Shown piece by piece: positions 11,720 to 21,108 of a stretch of 64,000 bases of DNA (positions are counted from its first letter, which is position 1; each line of letters begins with the position of its first letter). Source of the stretch: Acidobacteriota bacterium (GTDB taxonomy: Bacteria; Acidobacteriota; Terriglobia; Acidiferrales; UBA7541); NCBI GenBank assembly GCA_013289715.1, contig JABCZJ010000018.1, positions 1-64,000 on the forward strand, given 5' to 3'. Position numbers and translations under genes: made by a program. The notes below the pieces were generated by a model, which saw nothing but the letters and a program-made list of their open reading frames with translations, had not been told where the DNA came from and ran no database searches.

Positions 11720-12169
11720 TTACAGCGAGAGTGGCTGAGGCTTTTGTCCGGTGTGGCGGGCGAGGCCTTCACTTCCGGCATAAACACGCAGCTTCTTTGC
11801 TCGACGCGCGCGCAGCTTGTTCTTCGGCAGCATTCCCAGCACCGCCTCGCGCACAACCTCTTCCGGCCTGCGTTGCAGCAACGTGCGGATCGGCACTTCC
11901 TTCAATCCGCCTGGCCAGCCGCTGTGATGACGATACAGCTTCTGATCGATTTTGTTGCCCGTCAACTTCACCTTCTCCGCGTTCACCACCACTACATGAT
12001 CTCCGCAATCCAGGTGCGGCGTGTACGTCGGCTTGTCTTTGCCAATCAGCAAACGCGCAATCCGCGTCGCCAGCCGTCCCAACACGACTCCCTCGGCGTC
12101 AATCACAAACCAGTTCTTCCCTACCATCAACTCTTCGGCCTCGCGGCCTCTTGGAATATACGTCGGCAT
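11720..12169 (-). CDS. rplM: 50S ribosomal protein L13
   Basis: WFVIDAEGVVLGRLATRIARLLIGKDKPTYTPHLDCGDHVVVVNAEKVKLTGNK. Confidence 0.95.
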   Translation of the reverse strand: MPTYIPRGREAEELMVGKNWFVIDAEGVVLGRLATRIARLLIGKDKPTYTPHLDCGDHVVVVNAEKVKLTGNKIDQKLYRHHSGWPGGLKEVPIRTLLQRRPEEVVREAVLGMLPKNKLRARRAKKLRVYAGSEGLARHTGQKPQPLSL

Positions 12170-12207
12170 CTATGCAGTCACACCTTTCCGTCTAAGGACA
12201 AACTCTG

Positions 12208-12236
12208 AGTCTAAAGTAGGTCTCGAATTATGTCAA
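12208..12236 (-). promoter_or_regulatory. Sigma70-type promoter upstream of rplM-rpsI
   Basis: Minus strand TTGACA (12231-12236), 17-bp spacer, TAGACT (12208-12213). Confidence 0.75.
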
Positions 12237-12349
12237 CGAGGACTAGCGGTCTGCAGATCGAAAACAGGGCACGATGAAGCGCAACACAACGAAGTCAGTG
12301 GCGGACCACCGCGGGCGGCCCGCCACCTTGTACGACACAGAAACCAACC

Positions 12350-12919
12350 CTACGACGTGGTCGTTGCCGCCGCGCCACGATTCGCGCGTGAAAACGCCTT
12401 GCTGCTGTCCTCGGCCGCGTCGCCAGTCTTGTCAATCTCGATCGAGCCCTTAAAGTACGCTCCATCCTCGATCGAAATCCGCGCCGTGGTCAAATCCCCG
12501 ACCACCGACCCGTCCTTCTTGATCTCAATGCGGTCCCGCGCGCGCAGGTTGCCCTTTACATTCCCGTAAACCACCACTTCGCGGGCAATTACGTCGGCCG
12601 TAACCTTCGCGCTCGCTCCCACCGTCAGCTTGCGGTCTTCCAGCTGAACCAATCCTTCGACGGTGCCATCAATCAACAGATCTTCGTTGCCGGTGATCTC
12701 ACCCTTTACATGCAGGCTCGAACCCAGCCGTGCCGTATTGCCCGAACTCGTGTTCGGATACGTCGGATCATTCGGTGCCATTGTTTTTGCCTCCCCAGGA
12801 AAAGCCGGTGCGTTTGCACTCGGCACGGTTGGTTTAACTTGCTGCGCTTGCTGAGACGGTTGCGGCTGCTGCGGAGTCGGCTTCTTCCCCGGAGCTTCCG
12901 GTTTCTTGTCTCCCCACAT
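12350..12919 (-). CDS. Bactofilin / polymer-forming cytoskeletal protein
   Basis: SLHVKGEITGNEDLLIDGTVEGLVQLEDRKLTVGASAKVTADVIAREVVVYGNVKGNL; beta-helical bactofilin core. Confidence 0.9.
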   Translation of the reverse strand: MWGDKKPEAPGKKPTPQQPQPSQQAQQVKPTVPSANAPAFPGEAKTMAPNDPTYPNTSSGNTARLGSSLHVKGEITGNEDLLIDGTVEGLVQLEDRKLTVGASAKVTADVIAREVVVYGNVKGNLRARDRIEIKKDGSVVGDLTTARISIEDGAYFKGSIEIDKTGDAAEDSSKAFSRANRGAAATTTS

Positions 12920-13158
12920 TTACCCTCCTAACACCCGCATCGGCTGTAGCCAAAGACTGCGCAACTAACTTTAAGGACCGGGGTCTTTGAATGTAGTCCC
13001 GTGCACTAGCCATGCCAAATCCAAAATGGGACAGGTGTGTCCGGCGAGATAACTCCATCCGGTCAAGCTGGGGAACTGCATCCTAAAACTTTAAACCCGA
13101 AACCGCAAGCCCGATTTCTTTCCGAATATCGGCGTCTCGCGCTTGAGTTTTGAGTTTG

Positions 13159-13184
13159 GAGGGGCGGGTCTGAGACCCGCCCGC
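13159..13184. repeat. Dispersed palindrome family A
   Basis: AGGGGCGGGTCTGAGACCCGCCCGCG. Confidence 0.7.
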
Positions 13185-13241
13185 GTTAAATCAAAGCTAC
13201 GCAGGCCGCATTCGATGCCGCTTGCTGCTGATCTTGAATTT

Positions 13242-13276
13242 GTAGCGGCCGCCTGCCTTTTAGGCGGGCGTCTCTG
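13242..13276. repeat. Dispersed palindrome family C
   Basis: GTAGCGGCCGCCTGCCTTTTAGGCGGGCGTCTCTG. Confidence 0.7.
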
Positions 13277-13305
13277 ACTTCGGCTGCGTTTACGTAGCGC
13301 CGACC

Positions 13306-13815
13306 CTACAAATACCTCTCCTGCAAAATCGCCACATGATGCGAAACATGCCCCGCAATAATGTAAGCGAGCGCCCTCACGGATACCGGCTCCCCGCTAG
13401 CCACTCCACTCCGCCCCCACGCCTCGCCAGGCAACTTCCCGAACAACGCCAAAGTTGACCGCCGAATATCGCGAAACTCCTCCACATGGCTAGCCCAAGA
13501 ACACTCATCCGCCCGTGCCGCATTCACGCTGATATTCTGATCGAAAGTAGCCAAAGGTTCATGAAAATCGCGCCCAAACCACAAAGCGCGAAACGCAAAC
13601 GCACGTTCGGCGTCGTTCGGATGGCTCAGCGCCTGCCGGATACTCCACTTTTCCGGCGCATACCGGTGCAATGATTTGTCTTCGGAGATAGACGCGAGGA
13701 TCTTTCCGACATCTTCCAGCTGGCTTTCCATCACGACAACAATGTCGTCCTGCTGAATACGATCAATGTAAGTGAAGTAATACGCCGCCGCTTCCGTGCG
13801 TTCAGGACGGCCCAT
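13306..13815 (-). CDS. DinB/YfiT-family protein
   Basis: 169 aa; RYAPEKWSIRQALSHPNDAERAFAFRAL...YIIAGHVSHHVAILQERY; His-spaced DinB-like four-helix pattern. Confidence 0.8.
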   Translation of the reverse strand: MGRPERTEAAAYYFTYIDRIQQDDIVVVMESQLEDVGKILASISEDKSLHRYAPEKWSIRQALSHPNDAERAFAFRALWFGRDFHEPLATFDQNISVNAARADECSWASHVEEFRDIRRSTLALFGKLPGEAWGRSGVASGEPVSVRALAYIIAGHVSHHVAILQERYL

Positions 13816-13836
13816 CGCGTCACTCCCGGCCCGATA

Positions 13837-14460
13837 CTAATACTTGCGCAGCACTCCCACAACCCGCCCCTGAATCTTCACGTCCGCGCCCTGCACCACA
13901 ATCGGCGCCATCGCCGAATTCGCCGGCTGCAGCCGCACTTTCCCGCCCGGCTCGCGGTAGAACCTCTTCACAGTGGCGTCATCTTCGCCCACCAGCGCCA
14001 CCACAATCTCTCCGGGGTTCGCCACCTGCGTCTGCTCCACCACAATATAATCCCCATCCAGAATATGGTCGTCGCGCATGGACTCGCCCTTCACTTGCAG
14101 CACAAACGTGTTCTGCCCGCGCGCAAAATCAGCCAGCGAAATCGTCTCGTTCGTCTCCACAGCCTCCAGCGGATGCCCCGCCGCGATCCGCCCCGCCAGC
14201 GGCAGCTCGATCACATGGCGATCCAGCACCTGCTCGCGTATCGGCTTTGGCAGTTGCACCACCTCAATCGACCGGCTCTGGTTGTATCCGCGCCGTATGT
14301 ACCCCTTTTTCTCCAGCGTCGAAAGATGCTTGTGCACCGTCGCCAGCGACGTCAACTTCAGCGCGCGCGCAATTTCCTCAAAACTCGGCGAATAGCCGTT
14401 CTTGTTGATGAATCCCACCAGGTAATTCAGTACTTCCTTCTGTCTCTTTGTCAGCGCCAT
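13837..14460 (-). CDS. lexA: LexA repressor
   Basis: MALTKRQKEVLNYLVGFINKNGYSPSFEEIARALKLTSLATVHKHLSTLEKKGYIRR...VKGESMRDDHILDGDYIVV. Confidence 0.95.
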   Translation of the reverse strand: MALTKRQKEVLNYLVGFINKNGYSPSFEEIARALKLTSLATVHKHLSTLEKKGYIRRGYNQSRSIEVVQLPKPIREQVLDRHVIELPLAGRIAAGHPLEAVETNETISLADFARGQNTFVLQVKGESMRDDHILDGDYIVVEQTQVANPGEIVVALVGEDDATVKRFYREPGGKVRLQPANSAMAPIVVQGADVKIQGRVVGVLRKY

Positions 14461-14493
14461 TTCACACCCCTCAGGGCCCAAGTTGAAGCTTAA

Positions 14494-14522
14494 ACTCTAG
14501 GCGAACCAAAAGCGAAAGTCAA
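14494..14522 (-). promoter_or_regulatory. lexA promoter with candidate operator between -35 and -10
   Basis: Minus strand TTGACT (14517-14522), 17-bp spacer, TAGAGT (14494-14499); the spacer contains GCTTTTGGTTCGCCT, shared with the recA upstream region. Confidence 0.75.
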
Positions 14523-14674
14523 TGGTACTCTAGGACAGTTCTAGGCCAGTTTCGAATCACGCGGCTAGCCACCAGTCTGCTTCATCCGCAGCCCGTCCCC
14601 GTCAGCTAAAATAGCCTTAGCGATCAGCAAAACTCAGTCGGAAGCAGCGATCGTAATCCGACGCGGTAGGGCCC

Positions 14675-14938
14675 ATGGAATCACAATATTGGAAGCTGCT
14701 GATTACGTCGCTCGCGGTTGCGCTAGGGGCGGCTTGCGGACCTGCTTTTTCGTATCTCCGGGGCTCCACAGGCTTTGTATTGATTGGATTCCCGCTTTCC
14801 ATTGCCTGGTGCCTAGTAGTTGCGTACGCCTTTCAGCTATTTAAACGGAGCGCGCTCTGGTTTCTACTCGCAGCACCGATCGCTCTGTGTTGGCCGTTCT
14901 TTATCGCCCTGGTCGCGTTGGGAGTCCTTCGTATGTGA
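14675..14938 (+). CDS. Small hypothetical membrane protein
   Basis: 87 aa with hydrophobic segments (LLITSLAVALGAACGPAF, FVLIGFPLSIAWCLVVAYAF, LWFLLAAPIALCWPFFIALVALGVL). Confidence 0.45.
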   Translation: MESQYWKLLITSLAVALGAACGPAFSYLRGSTGFVLIGFPLSIAWCLVVAYAFQLFKRSALWFLLAAPIALCWPFFIALVALGVLRM

Positions 14939-15021
14939 TTTAGATTCGCGCACGCTTTCGCATCCGCTAGATTGCACACGAGCGAGTCTCGTGATTCCGG
15001 GCCGATCGGGAGAACGCCAAA

Positions 15022-15849
15022 TTGAAAAGGTCATTTCACATCGCCGCGCTTCTATCGCTGGCCACGTTCCTCGGCGTCCCACGCACCACGGCTGCCCAGA
15101 ATCCGCCGCCCAGCCGCCCAGACGGCATCTTCACGCCCACCATATCTATCGTCACATCCATCGATAAAACCGGCCGGCCCATGACAGTCGAGTCGCGCCA
15201 ACTCGAACCACGCCTCACTCCGTCCATCGTCGTCGGAAATCCCACGGGAGACAGCTACGTAATCCACTTCTCCCAAGGCGACGCCGGCGGCCCCTGCATC
15301 TACAGCGGGAACGCCCGGTATCTGATTGAAGGCGACGGAACGCTCACGTTTCAAATCCTAGCCGATTGCGGAAAATTGCGGCGCGGATATAACTACATGA
15401 TTTGCAGGCTGGATCCCAGTTTGCGCTGCACGGAAGCTCCATGGTGGAATTTCCGCGATCGCACCTACGTCATCACGAAGCAAGGTGTTGCCGTAAACAA
15501 TTCCGCCCCCGTTCCCTGGCAGGACGCAACCGCAGCTCCGCAACTACTTCAGAATATGTCCGAGAAGATCAAAGCGCTCAACGACCGCGTCAGCCAGCTA
15601 ACGTCTTCCAATACGGTCCATGGCCGCGCGATTTTCTGCCGCGAGTTTCATCCCGAATCGAGGTCCTACCACATCTGGGAATTTTCAACCACCTGCCTCA
15701 TAAAAAGCGCATGCGACGGAATGCCCAACCTCGATTCCCTGCGCGACGGCGATCTGGTTGGTTTGAATTCCCCCGCAGGCGCCTTCGTAAAGCAACAAAG
15801 TAAAGCCTCGGACTTCTCGAACTGGCTCTGCTGGGTGCGAACGCAATAA
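15022..15849 (+). CDS. Hypothetical exported protein
   Basis: 275 aa ORF with N-terminal signal peptide-like MKRSFHIAALLSLATFLGVPRTTAAQ. Confidence 0.6.
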   Translation: MKRSFHIAALLSLATFLGVPRTTAAQNPPPSRPDGIFTPTISIVTSIDKTGRPMTVESRQLEPRLTPSIVVGNPTGDSYVIHFSQGDAGGPCIYSGNARYLIEGDGTLTFQILADCGKLRRGYNYMICRLDPSLRCTEAPWWNFRDRTYVITKQGVAVNNSAPVPWQDATAAPQLLQNMSEKIKALNDRVSQLTSSNTVHGRAIFCREFHPESRSYHIWEFSTTCLIKSACDGMPNLDSLRDGDLVGLNSPAGAFVKQQSKASDFSNWLCWVRTQ

Positions 15850-15868
15850 CCACGCGTTCCTTTCTTGG

Positions 15869-16681
15869 TCATCGCCCTCCGCCAATCTCCAAGATCGTTC
15901 CAGTCGTATAGGAAGCCGCTGCTGAAAGCAGCCAAAGCACGCCCTGCGCTATCTCGCGTGGTGTGCCAGGACGTCCCATGGGGATCGAAGGCGCCAAGCG
16001 CTCCAGACGATCCGGCACTCCATTGTCAGCGTGAAGATCGGTTTCAACCAATCCAGGTGCCACAGCGTTGACGCGAATTCCTTCACGCGCCACTTCCCGC
16101 GCCAATCCGATCGTAAAACTATCAATCGCCCCTTTCGAGGCCGCATAGTGCACCCATTCTCCCGCTCCACCTGTCCTCGCAGCCAGCGACGAGATGTTCA
16201 CGATGGAACCACCCATTCCACCGCGCCTCACAGACATCCGCCGAACTGCTTCACGCGAACACAGTATCGTGCCCGCAACATTGGTGGCCAACACTTGTGC
16301 GACTGCCTGCGCGGGGAGCGCATCAACTCGGAATAAGCCACCCGTGACGCCCGCGTTATTCACAAGCCCTCCGATCGGCCCGAGTTCGCGCGCGGTCGTC
16401 TCGAACAAGCGCAGGATTTCTTCTTCGCGGCTAATATCGGCAGCGATCGCGACCGCTCGGCCGCCGCCCGAAACAATCTCGCGCACCACCTCATCGGCGG
16501 CGGCGCTATTCCTCAAAAAATTCACAACAACGGGAAAACCGTTGGCGCCAACCAGCCTCGCGATCGCAGCTCCGATTCCGCGGCTCGCGCCAGTGACAAT
16601 CACAGCCCGATGGTTTTCGCCGCTCAAGACTCGCCTCTGCGCCGCATCATTTCGTATCGCTGGGTTGATCACGGTTGGCAT
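15869..16681 (-). CDS. SDR-family oxidoreductase (FabG-like)
   Basis: VTGASRGIGAAIARLVG; NNAGVTGG; YAASKGAIDSFT. Confidence 0.92.
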   Translation of the reverse strand: MPTVINPAIRNDAAQRRVLSGENHRAVIVTGASRGIGAAIARLVGANGFPVVVNFLRNSAAADEVVREIVSGGGRAVAIAADISREEEILRLFETTARELGPIGGLVNNAGVTGGLFRVDALPAQAVAQVLATNVAGTILCSREAVRRMSVRRGGMGGSIVNISSLAARTGGAGEWVHYAASKGAIDSFTIGLAREVAREGIRVNAVAPGLVETDLHADNGVPDRLERLAPSIPMGRPGTPREIAQGVLWLLSAAASYTTGTILEIGGGR

Positions 16682-16699
16682 TCTAGCTGAAGGCCGCGC

Positions 16700-17581
16700 C
16701 TACTTCTTCGTGCGCGTGCTTTCGTCGTACGCCGCCTTTCCAATCCTCGCGATCACCGCGTCGCGCGTGTCGTCATCCGCCTTCGAATCCGTCACGAAAA
16801 TCGCAATCGCGAGGCGCCGCCCATCCGGCAGCGCAATCAACCCGACATCGTTCGTCGCGAACGTCACGCCGTCCCGCGTCCCCGAAGTGCCGGTCTTGTG
16901 CATCACAATCGTTCCCGCAGGCAATGCCCCCTTGATCCGCTTCGTCCCGCTGGCTGCATCCTGCATCCATTGCAAAAGCATCCGCGTGTGCTCGGCCGTC
17001 AGCGGCGAATCCTCGCTGATCCGCCGCAACAGCTGCACCGCTCCCGCCGGCTCAAACCAGTTGCGATATTGCACCGCCACGTCACGCGCCAACCCCTGCT
17101 CGTCGTCCTCCAAATGAAATCCCTGCACTCCCAGCGACCGGATGCACTCGTTCACGATCGCGGGCCCCCCGACGGTCCGCAGCACAATGTCCGTCGCCAC
17201 ATTGTCGCTCTCGGAAATCTCCAGGCGCAGCAACTCGCGCAGCGGAACATTCACGTTTCCCTCCGGATACTTGTCCTGCAGCTGGCTATGCGTATGCGGC
17301 AAAATCCGATCGCTAGGCAGAAATCGCACGGGCTGATCCAGCGAAAACCTGCCCTGCTCGACAAGATGCAGCGCCGTAACCGCCAGCGGCAGCTTAAACA
17401 CCGACTGCATCGGCGGATGCGCCTGCGGATCGAGATCGCAGTTCAAAGAGGAATCCGGCAACCCGCAAGCCACCGAAACTTTCCCACGCGCATCCACGGC
17501 AATGTCGCGAATCTGCCGCCGCAGCGTCGTCTGCGCATAAACGGAAGTGGCAAGCAGAAAAAATACAATCGCGAAGCGCAT
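16700..17581 (-). CDS. Class A beta-lactamase, PER/VEB/CfxA (subclass A2)-like
   Basis: Signal peptide MRFAIVFFLLATSVYAQ; SVFK (S70xxK), SDN130, DDEQGLARDVAVQYRNW (E166 region), HKTGTSG (KTG). Confidence 0.9.
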   Translation of the reverse strand: MRFAIVFFLLATSVYAQTTLRRQIRDIAVDARGKVSVACGLPDSSLNCDLDPQAHPPMQSVFKLPLAVTALHLVEQGRFSLDQPVRFLPSDRILPHTHSQLQDKYPEGNVNVPLRELLRLEISESDNVATDIVLRTVGGPAIVNECIRSLGVQGFHLEDDEQGLARDVAVQYRNWFEPAGAVQLLRRISEDSPLTAEHTRMLLQWMQDAASGTKRIKGALPAGTIVMHKTGTSGTRDGVTFATNDVGLIALPDGRRLAIAIFVTDSKADDDTRDAVIARIGKAAYDESTRTKK

Positions 17582-17737
17582 CAACGCACTAAAGCAAGTA
17601 CGACTGCGACGATAACCGGCCGCGCCGTTGCCAAAAAACCACAGCACCAGCGCCGTAGGCGCGCCACATGCTTTGCACCGATCGCGTATGCAAAGGTCGG
17701 CGATTCCGCAGCCGCGAGAAATGGGGAGCCTCATCCA

Positions 17738-18403
17738 CTAATCTCCCCCCGCCAATGCTTCCCTCTTCCGTCTGAATCGCAATAACAATAAAATCGCCGT
17801 CGCCGCCACGCAAACCCCGATCGTCACATACAACGCCACTTCCCCATGCGCCAACACCACTGCAAATATCTTCCGCCCGTACACCGCTCCCAAGTACGCG
17901 AAGATCCCATAACGCGCCAGCCGTCCCACCGACATCGCCACCAAAAACTTCTTCGGTGAATACTGCAAAGCCCCCGCCGCAATCACAAACGGAACCATCG
18001 GCATTGGCGGCGGCAACAGCGCCGGAACCGCGATCGCCCCGAACCCCCAGCGTTCAAACACCAGCACCACCTTCTTCCTGTTGCGCTTGGAGAGCCTCTC
18101 GTTCAACGCCTTCTCCCCGCGATTCCGCGCCAGGCGATAAGTCAGATACGCGCCGATCACCGATCCCACCGTCGCCATCAGCGCGTAATACGGCCACCAT
18201 GTGCGTTGATGCGCCGACAGCACAATCGTCATCGCATCCATGCTGCCCGGCACCGGAATCACCGAGCTATCAATCAATCCCAGCAGAATCAGCCCTGGCC
18301 CTCCCAACGTCAAAAACCAATGCCGCACCACATGCGCGGTAGTAGGCGCGGCGATCGTCAATTTTCCCAGGCTGAATTTCATAGCAACGCCGCTCCATTC
18401 CAC
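17738..18403 (-). CDS. DedA/VTT (SNARE-associated)-family membrane protein
   Basis: IDSSVIPVPGSMDAMTIVLSAHQRTWWPYYALMATVGSVIGAYLTYRLARNRGEKAL. Confidence 0.8.
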   Translation of the reverse strand: MEWSGVAMKFSLGKLTIAAPTTAHVVRHWFLTLGGPGLILLGLIDSSVIPVPGSMDAMTIVLSAHQRTWWPYYALMATVGSVIGAYLTYRLARNRGEKALNERLSKRNRKKVVLVFERWGFGAIAVPALLPPPMPMVPFVIAAGALQYSPKKFLVAMSVGRLARYGIFAYLGAVYGRKIFAVVLAHGEVALYVTIGVCVAATAILLLLRFRRKREALAGGD

Positions 18404-18420
18404 AGTGATGCTTGGTTTAC

Positions 18421-18463
18421 GTAGCGGCCACTTCGTTCCGCGTTTTTAGGGACGAAGCGGGCA
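18421..18463. repeat. Dispersed palindrome family C-like (longer stem)
   Basis: GTAGCGGCCACTTCGTTCCGCGTTTTTAGGGACGAAGCGGGCA. Confidence 0.6.
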
Positions 18464-18931
18464 CTGCTCCGCTCACTGAAGACCGCGCCCGCCGAGACCG
18501 ATCGCTCAACGCAACGTGCTACAACTAGGACGTTTCCACCGATGCCCCGGTTCCCTACCAATTCCGCTCCGACTCCGCAACCCGCTCACCGAACCCTCAC
18601 CCAGGCATCTCAACTCTTACGCCACATCATCCAACTGTGTACAGGGCGAAGTCACGCTCGTTGTGGTAGCCTATAATTGGACTTGGGCACTCCGTCTTTG
18701 GAGTTATGCGAGAAGAAGCGAACCCGCGCAAGATTCAGCGCCGCGCTCCTGGCTACGGCGCCTTACCCGCTCCCATTATTTTTTCCCGTTTTGGTTCACT
18801 TCGCGCTGCGGTCGCTAAGCTCGCTGCTTCCCGCACATTTTGCTCGGCGGAATCCTCAAAATCCGTACCACAACCCCCTAGATCGATCGCTAGCGAAACT
18901 AAATCGAAAACAAACGTAACTCATTCAAAAC

Positions 18932-18976
18932 AAAAGACGGCGACCCGAATCAATCGCTACTTTTTGTCGTCTTTTT
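18932..18976 (+). promoter_or_regulatory. Candidate leader hairpin / attenuator-like structure upstream of korA
   Basis: AAAAGACGGC (18932-18941) can pair with GTCGTCTTTT (18966-18975), 10 bp with one G.T, followed by a T/C-rich tract. Confidence 0.35.
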
Positions 18977-19064
18977 CTCGATTAGCGACCGGGCTTCTCC
19001 CTCTTAGAAAGCACCACCGTTCTGAGCGATTCTTTCCAGCCACTTCCGTGAGGGCCTATTAGGA

Positions 19065-20918
19065 ATGTCCACGACAATCTCTGATATCTTGGGTCGCAAG
19101 CGAGAAACCATAGACAAGGCGGTAATCCGCTTCTGCGGTGATTCCGGTGACGGCATGCAGATCACCGGCAGCCAATTCACCAACACGGTCGCGCTCTACG
19201 GCAACGACCTCGCCACTTTCCCGGACTACCCCGCGGAAATTCGCGCTCCCGCCGGCACTCTGCCCGGAGTCAGCGGATTCCAGGTCCATTTCTCCTCCAG
19301 CAACGTGTACACGCCCGGAGACAGCGTCGACGTGCTGATCGCCATGAATCCGGCCGCGCTGAAAATGAATCTGCCGGACCTGAAAACCAACGGCATCCTG
19401 ATCGTCAATTCCGACGACTTCAAAGAAACCGATCTGCGCAAAGCGCAAATCACCGTCAGCCCTCTCGAAGATCATTCGCTCGATGGCTATCGTCTTTTCG
19501 CCGTGGAACTCACCAAGCTCACTCGCGCGGCGCTCAAAGAAGTCGGCCTCGACGCAAAGAGCATGGATCGCTGCAAGAATTTCTTCGCCCTGGGCATGTG
19601 CTACTGGCTTTACAACCGCTCCATGGAACCTACCCTTCGCTGGCTCGACGAGAAATTCAAGAACAAGCCGCAGCTGGTAAGCGCCAATAAGCTAGCCATG
19701 CAGGCGGGGTACAGTTTCTGCGAAGCCACCGAAGCATTCCAGATCAGCTACGAAATTCCCCCGGCCAAGCTATCGCCGGGCACGTATCGCAATATCAGCG
19801 GCAACGCAGCGCTCGCGCTCGGATTCGTCGCCGCTTCCCAGCAAGCTGGAATCCCATTGTTCCTCGGCTCCTATCCCATCACACCGGCTTCCGATATCCT
19901 TCATGAGCTCTCGATGTACAAGGATTTCGGCGTCACCACCTTTCAAGCCGAAGACGAAATCGCCGCCGTCTCTTCCGCCATCGGCGCGTCCTACACTGGC
20001 GCCCTGGCCATCACCACCACATCCGGACCAGGAATGGCGCTGAAAACCGAAGCGATTGGTCTTGCAGTCGCCGTCGAACTTCCTCTGGTGGTCTGCGATA
20101 TTCAGCGCGGCGGTCCATCTACCGGCCTTCCCACCAAGACAGAACAAGCCGATCTCTTGCAAGCTCTGTACGGACGCAATTCCGAAGCTCCCGCTCCCGT
20201 GCTCGCTCCTTCATCTCCCGGCGACTGTTTTTGGATTGCCCTCGAAGCGAGCCGTATCGCCATCAAATACATGGTGCCAGTGATTATTCTCTCCGACGGC
20301 TATCTGGCCAACGGCGCCGAGCCTTGGAAGATTCCCGCCGTCTCGGAACTGGCGCAAATTCCTGTGCACTTTGAGACGAATCCCGAAGGCTTTCTCCCTT
20401 ACAAGCGTAATCCTTCCACCCTCGCGCGCCCTTGGGCCATTCCCGGCACCCCCGGCCTCGAGCATCGCGTCGGCGGCATCGAAAAGCAGGACGTCACCGG
20501 CAACATCAATTACGAACCGCTGAATCACGAGCACATGGTCCGCACCCGCGCCGAAAAAGTCGAAGGCATCGCGCAAGATATTCCCGAAATCGTTCCCGAA
20601 GGCGATCCGTCGGGCGATTTGCTGATCGTCGCCTGGGGTTCTACAGCCGGACCAATCACCGCCGCCATGAAACCCATGCGCGAGAAAGGCCACCGCATCG
20701 GCCATGTCCACCTGCGCTATCTGAATCCCCTGCCGCGCAATCTCGGTGATATTCTGAAGCGCTACAAAAAAATCCTCGTCCCGGAAATGAATATGGGCCA
20801 GCTCGTGATGCTCCTGCGCGCAAAATTTTTGGTCGACGCCGAAAGCTACGGCAAGATCCAAGGCAAGCCTTTCAAGCAATCCGAAATCGAAGCAAAAATC
20901 GAAGAGCTGCTCGACTAA
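19065..20918 (+). CDS. korA: 2-oxoacid:acceptor oxidoreductase, alpha subunit (fused gamma-alpha)
   Basis: AVIRFCGDSGDGMQITGSQFTNTVALYG...SYPITPASDILHELS...TTTSGPGMALKTEAIGLAV. Confidence 0.92.
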   Translation: MSTTISDILGRKRETIDKAVIRFCGDSGDGMQITGSQFTNTVALYGNDLATFPDYPAEIRAPAGTLPGVSGFQVHFSSSNVYTPGDSVDVLIAMNPAALKMNLPDLKTNGILIVNSDDFKETDLRKAQITVSPLEDHSLDGYRLFAVELTKLTRAALKEVGLDAKSMDRCKNFFALGMCYWLYNRSMEPTLRWLDEKFKNKPQLVSANKLAMQAGYSFCEATEAFQISYEIPPAKLSPGTYRNISGNAALALGFVAASQQAGIPLFLGSYPITPASDILHELSMYKDFGVTTFQAEDEIAAVSSAIGASYTGALAITTTSGPGMALKTEAIGLAVAVELPLVVCDIQRGGPSTGLPTKTEQADLLQALYGRNSEAPAPVLAPSSPGDCFWIALEASRIAIKYMVPVIILSDGYLANGAEPWKIPAVSELAQIPVHFETNPEGFLPYKRNPSTLARPWAIPGTPGLEHRVGGIEKQDVTGNINYEPLNHEHMVRTRAEKVEGIAQDIPEIVPEGDPSGDLLIVAWGSTAGPITAAMKPMREKGHRIGHVHLRYLNPLPRNLGDILKRYKKILVPEMNMGQLVMLLRAKFLVDAESYGKIQGKPFKQSEIEAKIEELLD

Positions 20919-20958
20919 GCAGCGCCTTCGCATTGTTTTGGGCTTTGTGCTTGAATTT

Positions 20959-21095
20959 GTAGCGGCCAGCCTTAGCTGGGCGCAGTTGACTTTGAAGTTG
21001 TCGCGCCGGCGTCTCGCCGGCTCTTGGCTTTTGAATTGTTCTTGAACTTGCTTTTGAATTTGTAGCGGCCCCCTGGTTTTCAGGCGGGCGCCTTT
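20959..21095. repeat. Cluster of three palindromic elements (C, B, C) between korA and korB
   Basis: GTAGCGGCCAGCCTTAGCTGGGCGC; TCGCGCCGGCGTCTCGCCGGCTCT; GTAGCGGCCCCCTGGTTTTCAGGCGGGCGCCTTTG. Confidence 0.75.
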
Positions 21096-21108
21096 GAGGT
21101 GATTGAAA

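Noticed and set aside
13306-13815. DinB-family gene next to lexA read as SOS polymerase IV
   Set aside because: It is the DinB/YfiT four-helix metal-binding-type family (169 aa), not the Y-family polymerase.
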